From Vitis vinifera (lineage: Eukaryota; Streptophyta; Magnoliopsida; Vitales; Vitaceae), in contig NC_081808.1 of the NCBI RefSeq assembly GCF_030704535.1, positions 19,900,501 to 19,964,500 of the forward strand: a stretch of DNA of 64,000 bases, given 5' to 3'. A program made the position numbers and the translations under genes. Positions 55,217 through 64,000 of this stretch are shown piece after piece; the first letter of the stretch is position 1; every line of letters starts with the position of its first letter. The notes under the pieces were generated by a model. The model was not told the origin of the DNA and ran no database searches. It saw nothing but the letters and a program-made list of their open reading frames with translations.

Positions 55217-58200
55217 AACCCAAATCTTTAGCTATTTTTTGATTCTGGTGTGAGTTGAATTCTCATCAGGGTCTTGTCATAAAATGTGCTGGGTAAGACT
55301 TTTTTTCCCTTATCTAAAGGGAGTGATGATATCATGTAAAAGCTAATATAGTTAGTGGGTAAGTGGTTATGTTTAGCTATCATATTAATACCCAAACTAA
55401 TCCCCCAACATGTAAATTTTATTAGCTTTGGTTAGTTGAACTTTTCTGGCTTTATACACAATAATAATGTATAGTTTTGCCTTATTTGATTTGTAATTTG
55501 ATATTTGATAAGAAACAGCTTTTTGTGTTTGCTTGAATATATATTCATACATCTTTGCACTTATCCTTTGTACTGGCATGTGCATTGACTTGCATAAAAT
55601 TTTTGTTCTTATGCTTTCTGTGGTTTAGTCCATCAGCAGGGCCGGATCTCTGTTATTACTTATTAGGTATTAGTACATGAATTCCTCTACACCATTGCAT
55701 CCTGTAAAAGCCATAATTTGTAGAGTTGTTTCTCCAACAGAATACTTTATTTTCAGTTGTTTTTAACGCACAATCATAATTTAATTGATCCCAATGGTGG
55801 ACATTTGGAAGACTAATAGTATTTATTGAAGCAATTTCGGGGTAGAACTTAGGTCAACCATTACAGTCATTGCTGATGTACTCTTCACATGTTCTTGTCA
55901 ATAAACTTCAATTGGGTGCTCCTCTTTGAAGCTTGAAAAAGGTCCTTAAATCTGAACTTTTTCCACATACCCCAAACTTGTTTCTTAGTACACATCGAGT
56001 GTAGAAAATACTTCATTTACTACATATTGGGAAGGTTAGCTAGCAGGAATTCCACAGAAGAATGGCTCCATGCACTTTATGTCTGATGGGCAGCCTCTTT
56101 ATGCACCAGCCCCACTATGATATGACTCCTATTTATTTTCACTGACCTGGGTTGGCCTCTTACCGGGTGGGAGATGGGCAGCCTCTTTATGCACCAGCCC
56201 CACTATGATATGACTCCTATTTATTGTCACTGACCTGCGTTGGCCTCTTACCGGGTGGGAGCTTGTGATCTGAACTCTTTTCTTTAATGGTTGTCCATTC
56301 ATGAAGTTGATGGAGAGAATCGATCTCCCACTTGCCTTGGAATTGGGAAATGCTTTATTTTATTTTACTTTATTTTTTATCACTAGTCTTTAAGATAGTG
56401 GCCCGGGTTACTCTATATCATATGCTCGTATGTTCATATGTCTCTCTTTAGAACATATGAAGGGTGCTAAAATGCAGTTAGGAGTTGATGGATAACCTTT
56501 CTTTTATGGTCTTGTCTTCTTAAATATGATCTATGACATAACTAATGGTACCAGAAAATCATTGGTGACTATTAACTATACAAAAACCTAAAGGTCTCGT
56601 CCTCGGCCTATCTTTTGTAACACTTGTCCTTGTGCAGAATTTAATTGGGTCAGTCATGAATTGGAGATGTTAATGGGCTTGTTTCTTCTGCTCTCACTTC
56701 CCTCAGTCTTGAAACTTACTGCTTTTCAACACCTGCTCTTTCAAAACCAAAGTTGTAGTCCTACGGGGTTCAAGTCAGTACTTGTAGGCAGGGAAGAACG
56801 GTGGAAATTGTAGTCTCTGAAGTCCAAATGGACCTTGGATGCTTTCTTGGGCAAACGAAGAAAGCCAAGGTTATGTATGGCTAAACCGTTGAAGCACAAG
56901 CAACTCCATGTTTGTGTTCATCAGAAATAAGTAGCACTAACCCAGATTGTGTTAGTGTGGATACACAAAATGGAGAAGACAGAAATTTTCAGATATATAA
57001 TTTTTGAATGAATGCTAGTTAGGCGGAGAAAACCATAAAAGACATGGGTGAGGCAAGTGGTTGTGGGTCGATAACCAAAACTGCTTGTCCACTAGCCAAT
57101 TGCAGAAACTAAATTCCATCAACGTTGAAGGGATGCTGAAGAAGATTCAAGTGAGGGGTCTTGTAGAGGCAGATGAAGAACAAGGAGAAACCAAACCCAG
57201 ATTTTCCCCGTAGTTTTTATGTGGTTCACGGGGTCAGAGGTTAGGGATTAGGGTTGGATGATCAAAACGTTGGCACAAATGGTATAGTTCCACTTCCTTT
57301 GGAGGTGATACAATGAAACCAACAACTCTCCAGGCCTTCCAATGTGCTACCCATGGCTGAATTGGAGAATCTTGAAACCAAATGTTTAGATGCCCATTTC
57401 GTAGAATCTTTGACGTCACCTCTATCATTTTGATGTTGACAATGGAATCAAATTCTATAGGAAAACTTGAAATCAACTCATTCATTCCCATGTTTTTATT
57501 TGAGGGTGGCTGGTGACCATTTTTTTATTAACTGCCCCTCAGAACTGGTTTGTTTCCCCCGCAGATTGGTCAAATTTTATTGGAGCTTATGAACATGGAT
57601 CATATTCATTTGTCAATTTTAATCAAATTTACATGCTCAATTCTTTCTTTTGAAGGTGAATTAGTACCAACTTTGTGAAGCAACGCATAAGTTGAGGGTG
57701 ACTCGGACTTTTTTTAACTTCGTTTTCCTATTTCCTAGAGTCGCATTTAAGTTTGTGCAGCCATTGTAGGGATTTCAATTTATTTGCATCTCCAGATTCA
57801 AAAAACCTAGGGTGATACAGTATTTTGGAAACTCGAGTAGTTATCTTAGAAGCAGGGGAAGAGTCTGCACTCCATGATGAGATTTCATGGCAACTACTGA
57901 AAGCACTTTCCAAATTCATTTGTAACTGATGTTTGAAAGAACAAAGCTGCTAGCACTTCCATAAATGATCTCCAGGCCTGCATGGAAATTAAATCGTTGG
58001 TTCTCTGCTCTCTCTCTTATTCATAGTTTCAGATCTTGAACCCCATTGTGGATTCTGCTTTTTTAATATCATATCCTTTGGATTTTCTCTCCGTTTTGAT
58101 ACTCTTATCTCCCATGTATTGGATGCAATATTCATAAATTCAGGGGACAACCCACTTGAGCTCTTTGAGAATCCTGTTAAGTATGATTTAGTTTAATCTT

Positions 58201-60745
58201 TACTCAACAGACAGTTTCCTTGCAGCAGTCATCCGACTTTTTAAGTAGTGGGTGCTGATTTCTTACACTTTCCTCTGCATGTCAAGGTAAGGCATTGGAA
58301 AAGCACAAAGGTCTTTTCTCCCGAGGGCTTTGGGTTTTTACGTTAGATTAGTATCAGATTCTATGGTATGATGAAACCCTGTAATGCTCTTCACTTCTTC
58401 TTAGTTGTTCTTAGCTCGCATGGATCATTCAAAAGGGGTAGCAGGTTGAACCATAATTAAATTTGGGGTGGATCATTGGTAAGGACGTGCAAACCTTGTT
58501 TAGATTCCAAAACAAACATACAGAGAAAAGATTTAGATTGGAAAGTTCAATCACTGGTAGGTAAAGAAAGAGGTTGGCAGGGGACACTAGGCAATGGTGG
58601 GGTTGGGCCAAAAATGGAGCAAGCGGTAGGTAAGTGAGCGGTCTTCATGGCTAAAGAAAACGGAGACACGCCCATATGAGGAGGGTTGGAGATCCTCCCG
58701 ACACTTAGCTAGACTCATTGTCTCCTACCCTCCAGAACTTATCGTCACTCCATAATCCGAAGATGCCTAAGCTCTCTTATTAATCACAATATACAATTTA
58801 TTTTACCTGTAGCACTGGGGCCTTGTATCCTTTTCCTAAATCTTTCTCAATCAAAGCCAATGTGGCCTTGTCCCTTCTATCACCAACCCCATTCTAACAA
58901 GCCTTATTGGCAAGCAAAAGGCCATATCCTACAAGGGGCAGTGACCCTCTAATTCAGCGTCCTACAAATCAAAGGAGGCCATATCAGCTAATCAAACTGT
59001 AGCCATTCTAATGAAGAACAGGAAAAAAGTTGGTTGGTGCCTCAAGAGGGACTGGAGGTGATCCACCCAAATAATACTGATAGTGATACCACTAAAATAT
59101 TTGCTGATTGAGGCATCTGAACTTCATTTATTTATTGGAAGTCTGTCTCCGGCTAGGGTTTGCAGTCTGGGCGGCTAAGATGAAGGAGGAGGTTTGGTAG
59201 GATTTGTTTTTTGTTGCCGTAACCTGGCATATATTGTAGTGAGTGACCCATGTATGTAATCCATCAATATATTCCCTTACATGTAAAGCTACATCCTTTG
59301 TAGCCCATGCCCCTTATGCCTATTATTATTCAAGTTCTAATTTCTAGCGGTTGAGGCCCTGGCAATGGGCTCAATACCTCATCTCTTTTGTCCCAATTGT
59401 AACTCATCTTTTCTGATACATAATAAGGAATTGTACATCCCTTGACAAAGAGTTAAGCAAAGTAGAGATTATAGGGTACTTCAAGGCTTGGTGTATTTCC
59501 TTGGAAAAGGAAATGGAACCTCCACAAACTTGGCTCAGAGATAGGCTTCCACTCTCACTTTAGTACATGTGAAGATGGAAAGATGAAGGGTGCATATGCT
59601 CATTCCTTGATAAGATTTAGAGAAATGGAGAATTGATATTGCAGATGGGCCAGTTTGGTGTCTGTTACACACTTCAAATCATATCTAAGAAAAAGTCTTG
59701 ATCCAATTATTGGCTCCCTAACTAGAAGATTAGGTCCTGCTTTCCACCTCTTAAGGACTGCCTCGTAGTGCCTTGATTAGATGCCATGAAGATGGCATAA
59801 TTGGCATTGCTCTAATAAGATTTGATGGGTTTGTCCTCAGTAATGAGTCAAAACTAAGGCACAAGGCCATGGACATCGGGATAGAGCCTTGTAATTACCT
59901 TTGCGATGTTTAATCACAATAATGAAAAGGTGATGAGTCTGATGACCACAAGGGAAAAGAAAAGAAGGGAAAAAAATATATGGTTTAAAGCCAATGTTTG
60001 CCACTCATAAATCATCACTGATGATTACAAACCAAAAAGAGCCATCAAGTTACATTGTGTAAAGAGGAAGTTTACTTTGTTCTATTTCAAAGAAGTGAAG
60101 AATTTTTATCAACAAGCTATCATTAAATGTTTTCAAGGCTTTGGTTGCAAAAGCAGCAACTTCAAAAAGCTTGTTGAAGGATGGAAATTCTACTGGTATG
60201 ATTTCCAGTTTTCACATTTCCTTGCAGTGAAATCAGGGTTTGGAATTTAACAAGGCAAGGAATTAAAAAGGCAATGGCAAGAATGATAGGAATCTCGTAA
60301 TATGAATTCCAATATCTTATGATTACATTTTTTAATTACAAAAAAAATCAGAACGATGGTCTGTTGATTTGAACACAAAGCATTGTACTAAAATTCGAGG
60401 GGGAGAGAGAGAGAGAGAGAGATGAAAAGGTGAAGATGAGGTGTGATGAACTGATGCTCAAAGGAGTTGGAGGGTGCATAGGTGCATGTACATGTTGCAG
60501 TCTCTTACGCACCCTCTGATCTTGCCACTTGGGTCAGCAAGAGTGGATCCCGCAAATGTAACAGAAATTATGCAGAGAAGGGCGGGGGCCACCGCAGACA
60601 TTTTCCCCAACCATGGAGGCTAAAACCCAAAACCCCCTGTTTTTCAGTAGAATGGACACCCTCACATGGTGGCTATGTCACTGGGGCCACACCCCGCGGC
60701 TGTGCTCATGGTTACATATTCTCTCTGGCACCCGCATACTATTTG
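55217..60745. other. Intergenic region between PUB5 and the bHLH gene
   Basis: Starts with the PUB5 3' UTR. The remaining 5 kb holds an 88-bp tandem duplication (56085-56260), a GA microsatellite (about 60401-60422) and scattered open frames (minus strand 57234-57491 and 57728-57919) with somewhat protein-like composition but no recognised domain; these may be old element remnants. No RNA gene seen. Confidence 0.5.
56085..56260. repeat. Two-copy 88-bp tandem duplication
   Basis: Units 56085-56172 and 56173-56260 begin GATGGGCAGCCTC and end TACCGGGTGGGA. By eye they differ at two positions (TTTTC/TTGTC and CTGGG/CTGCG), so the duplication is recent. Confidence 0.9.
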
Positions 60746-60871
60746 TATATATATCGTCATCCAACTGCTTCTTCTTATCTTTCTTTTGAGGCACACGGGT
60801 TTGGCATGAGAAAAGTTCTCTATAGCCTATAATACCTCGACCCCAATTCTCTCTTCTTTCAATCTCACGTG
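60746..60871 (+). promoter_or_regulatory. TATA box and leader G-box of the bHLH gene
   Basis: TATATATAT lies at 60746-60754, about 150 bp before the ATG. A palindromic CACGTG sits at 60866-60871, 31 bp before the ATG, in the transcribed leader if the TATA box is used. CACGTG is the core target of bHLH and bZIP factors, so autoregulation is possible but unproven. Confidence 0.45.
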
Positions 60872-60901
60872 TGCCCGATCCACGAACCCTTTTTATCAGA
60901 T

Positions 60902-62558
60902 ATGTTACACTGTCTACGCTCGCCGGAGGATTTTGCTGCCATAGGTAGGCCCGAAACTATGAAGTGGCTACATCAGCCACAGAAGTTTCAGCAACCTTCA
61001 TTCCACAGCAAATCTTTTGGATTTTCTCAATCTTCCCAGATTGATGACTTGAATTCCGTACTTAGAGAGATACCTAATAGGAGTATGAAGGCGGAGAATA
61101 GTTGGGACAATGGTTTGCCGGGTTTGGGCGATTTTCCCACTGCCGGAACCGATTTTCGGGGACATGGTATGGGTTTTGAGTTGCCGGAAATTGCAGGTAG
61201 CTCTCTTGAGATGGATCATTCGATTTCGAGGACTTCTAGTTGCCCGCTACCGGATCTGGGGGCAGCAACATCCGTGGATGGTAGAGAGTTGGCTGGAAGA
61301 AACAGTGTGAAGAAGAGAAAAGCAGAGGTGTGTCTACTTTGACTTGAATATTCTGACTCAGTTTTTATTTGCAGGATCTCTCAGCTAATCATCAATAGTT
61401 TTAAATTTTGTTTTGTGGTCCTAGATTGATGAATAATTGTCGGAAAACCTTTTGGCATGCAGGTTGCTTTAACAGAGGAGTGCAAAGACCAGAAGATTAA
61501 AAGGGATGAGGAAGAGGAGGAATCTAAGATCGAAGAGAAACACAGTGAGATTTCCCCAAATGCTTCAAAGGTTTCTGGGTCTCCTAAGCCTGATTACATT
61601 CATGTGCGGGCGCGTCGTGGGCAGGCCACTGATAGCCATAGCTTAGCAGAAAGAGTAAGCGGGAAAAATTCCATGTTTTTTCCTTTGATTTTCTCAGCTT
61701 TGTTGCCAAAACATGGTTTGAATTTGGCTAATATGGACTGTGATGATTAGGCAAGGAGAGAAAAAATCAGTAAGAAGATGAAGTATTTACAAGATTTAGT
61801 GCCTGGATGTAACAAAATCACAGGCAAGGCTGGTATGCTGGACGAAATTATCAACTATGTTCAATCTCTCCAAAGACAAGTAGAGGTACTGCCACAGCCA
61901 CAGATTTATCAGAGACCTTGTTTCTTCTGCCTATGGTTTCTAACCTTCATTCTGAGAGCTTCTCTAATTGGGTCTATTTATTATGTCTTTTAGTTCTTGT
62001 CCTTGAAACTTGCTACCATGAATCCAAGGACCGACTTCAACCTGGATACCTTCTTGGGGAAAGAGGTGAGAGCCAAAATTTTGCCTCCTCATTGTTTTCA
62101 GGGCTTTCCTTTCTTTCTCTACCCAACGTGGCCTCATGACTGACTTGTGCCTTTAAAAAAATTATGCGATGAAGTTTCCTGCTTACGTCGCAGCCGGTTT
62201 TCCAACAGCGGCTGCTTCATCAGAAATGGCCAATTTGCCCTTCCTTCAGTTTCAGCCAGTGCCGCAGGGAATCACAAGCTGTGAGCTACATATGCCAATA
62301 GACCCCCCTCAATCTGCTCTTCAGATGACCACAAGCTCTTCCACATCTGTCCCTGAGATGTTCACCAACTCAACGTCCTTCTCTGTAATTTCTGTTACAC
62401 CCAATGGCTTCTTTCATTCTAGTAACATCTTTGATTGATGCTATGCTGTCGTATGATGATTCTATCTCATGCTTATCATCTTTGCATTGCAGCAAGTACA
62501 ACCCTTCACCACTTGGGACACTGATTTACAAAGTCTATACACTGGGGAGTTTCAGTGA
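60902..62558 (+). CDS. HBI1: bHLH transcription factor, HBI1/BEE type
   Basis: Six exons: 60902-61327, 61463-61654, 61751-61885, 61994-62065, 62175-62384 and 62493-62558, joined in phase to 366 residues. The frame can be opened earlier at a GTG (60869), but the first ATG is 60902 ([11 protein letters not shown]). Residues about 190-251 are the b[23 protein letters not shown], then [20 protein letters not shown] and the second helix to QRQVE. His-Glu-Arg contact residues for E-box/G-box DNA are present. N-terminal [10 protein letters not shown] and C-terminal [10 protein letters not shown] resemble Arabidopsis HBI1/BEE2. Those factors promote cell elongation downstream of brassinosteroid, gibberellin and light signals and restrain immunity. 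The acceptor at 62174 is weak in pyrimidines, so exon 5's start is the least certain join. Confidence 0.9.
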
Positions 62559-64000
62559 GGAAGATCAACTACTTTTTCAGCCCCACTTTCCACCACCACC
62601 CATGAAGACAGACACTCCCTCATACATGGGTGTTAAATCTCAAGGACCACTAGCATGACAGGTTTCTGCAAGCACCTGATTTTTGGATAATAATCAACAA
62701 CAATCTCAGAGGAATTATGTACAAAATTCAAGCGATTCTGATTACATTCAAGTTCATGATCTTTTCTACATGTATACTGGGAAAAAGTTCAAAAAAAAAA
62801 AAAAAAAAGAAGGTTTTTCCTCTCTTTTGCATGGTATAATGCTTATGGTTATGCTTTGTGAGGGTCGAGGGGTTTGACGAGGAAAGAAGGGAGAGGGAGA
62901 GGGAGAGGGAGATGGAGATGGAGAAACTGCAAAGCTAAAAGCATTGTGGGGGGCAACCAAGGTGGAGAGGTGTGAATGAAAGCATAAAGCATTAATGGAT
63001 GGGCCTAATGGCGGCTTCTGACTTGGGAGCCCGTCTTAAATTGCATTACAGAGCAGCCATTCCTTAGGCATTATGGATGAGAATTCAGAATTCCCAAGAT
63101 GTAAATTGGACAAGCCTTATCGTCTCTTTGATCCCCACCCACCAGCGTGTTTCGGCCCACCAAGGTTAGCTCGTCATCTTTGGAGGGCTTATAAAAGTTT
63201 AAAATTGGTAAAATTAAAATTTTCTCAGTCACTTATACACGTACAAGATAAGTGATTCGAAAACGTCACTAGAATTATAAAATTGATTGCAAGTGGGTAT
63301 TTGGGTAATGTATCAACGATTATGACATGTTAGTTGCCAATGAAGCTACTACTTGGGCTGGGCTGGTTACCCATAACTGCTCCCTACCAGTTATCAAACA
63401 AAATAATTTAGGTCTATAAGATATAAGTCATGAAATGAAAATTTAAAACCTAACAAGGTATTTGTTTTTTAGCATTTTATTGTAAGTAATTTACTTTTAA
63501 ATTTTAAGTTGTTTGTTTGTTTGTTTTTTTATTATTTTTTATTTTTTATAATTTAATAAAAAAAATCAAAATATTTATTTTTTTTAAATGAAAAAAAGCA
63601 ACATATTAATTTTTATTTTTATTTTTTAAATATATAATGAAAATAAAATATTATAAAATCAAATAACCTAATACTTAATACTATTAAGTACTATTTAGAA
63701 TTAAGTAAAGAAAAAAAAAACATCGCTTATTTAATAAAACTTAATATAACTTAAGTTGACTTTAAATTAAATTATGTTTAAGTTGTTAACATAAAATTTA
63801 TTACTTAATTTTTATTTTAAGTATTAGCATTGTTTGATAAACTTAACTTAAAAAACTTATTCTAAATCATCAAATTAATATATTTATCTGTATAAATTAT
63901 AATTATGGTAGAAAAAGTTAAGTAACAATGAAAGTCTTGAAATAGTAAAGAAGATCGTTAAAATAATTATAATAAATAAAGGTAAAAAAATTATAAAATA
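62559..64000. other. 3' flank of the bHLH gene and AT-rich intergenic DNA
   Basis: The first few hundred bases are likely 3' UTR. A poly-A run (about 62791-62808) and a GGGAGA hexamer array (about 62888-62925) follow. From about 63400 on, the sequence is very AT-rich and has MITE-like motifs (AGCATTGTTTGATAAACTTA near 63826). An alternative frame at 62404-62658 overlaps exon 6 and is not used. No further gene seen. Confidence 0.5.

Noticed and set aside
57234..57919. Two minus-strand frames (85 and 63 codons) with protein-like composition
   Set aside because: No recognised family, and they are not joined by a convincing intron; mentioned only as possible old element remnants.
60869..60901. 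Earlier start for the bHLH protein
   Set aside because: It would begin at a GTG inside the CACGTG motif; the ATG at 60902 is the first methionine codon in this frame.
62404..62658. 84-codon frame at the end of the bHLH gene
   Set aside because: It overlaps intron 5 and exon 6 in another frame; the spliced reading ends [10 protein letters not shown], which matches related bHLH proteins.
1..64000. tRNA, rRNA, CRISPR arrays, operons
   Set aside because: No cloverleaf-compatible A/B-box pair apart from the SINE-like element, no rRNA sequence, no spaced direct repeats of CRISPR type; the window is plant nuclear DNA.

Overview
This is plant nuclear DNA: every gene is split by GT-AG introns (except one ZF-HD gene that is normally intronless), the families are plant-specific, and the gaps are AT-rich and full of transposons. 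The combination of a eudicot gene set with introns inflated by chromovirus-type LTR elements and L1-type LINEs looks most like grapevine (Vitis). That species call is an inference; no search was run.

Layout. (1) 1-4.4 kb: intergenic, then an intronless ZF-HD homeodomain transcription factor (4381-5418, +). (2) 6.1-8.2 kb: a possible unrecognised multi-exon gene on the minus strand. (3) 8.9-10.8 kb: a three-exon LEA_4 protein (-) with a signal peptide, six 22-residue repeats and a cluster of ABRE-type sites in its promoter. (4) 11.5-36.4 kb: one ATAD3-type mitochondrial AAA+ ATPase gene (-). Its eight coding exons sum to 1,884 nt but spread over 24.9 kb, because intron 4 (12.5 kb) holds a young full-length chromovirus, an internally deleted relative and MITE-like elements, and intron 2 (7.9 kb) holds a decayed L1-type LINE plus a second LINE 3' fragment. 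(5) 37.6 kb: a 308-bp inverted-repeat element. (6) 38.1-39.2 kb: a RADIALIS-like single-MYB gene (-). (7) 39.2-47.4 kb: mostly empty, with a cluster of CGACG palindromes near 43.4 kb. (8) 47.5-55.2 kb: a U-box/ARM E3 ligase of PUB5 type (+), with a SINE-like element in one intron and a Cassandra-like TRIM in another. (9) 60.9-62.6 kb: a six-exon bHLH factor of the HBI1/BEE type (+).

The genes do not form a pathway. Each has its own promoter: TATA boxes for ZF-HD, PUB5 and bHLH; ABREs for LEA; and, for ATAD3, a telo-box plus site II (TGGGCY) motifs, which is typical of plant housekeeping genes for ribosomal and mitochondrial proteins. All exon joins given here were worked out by hand from splice dinucleotides and reading phase.

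I did not find a clearly new biological system. The points most worth checking are: same-strand retrotransposons inside a probably essential ATPase gene; two LTR subfamilies that differ by a 24-bp U3 repeat expansion; a non-autonomous partner with its own 156-codon ORF; the TRIM; the foldback element; and the unassigned minus-strand gene.
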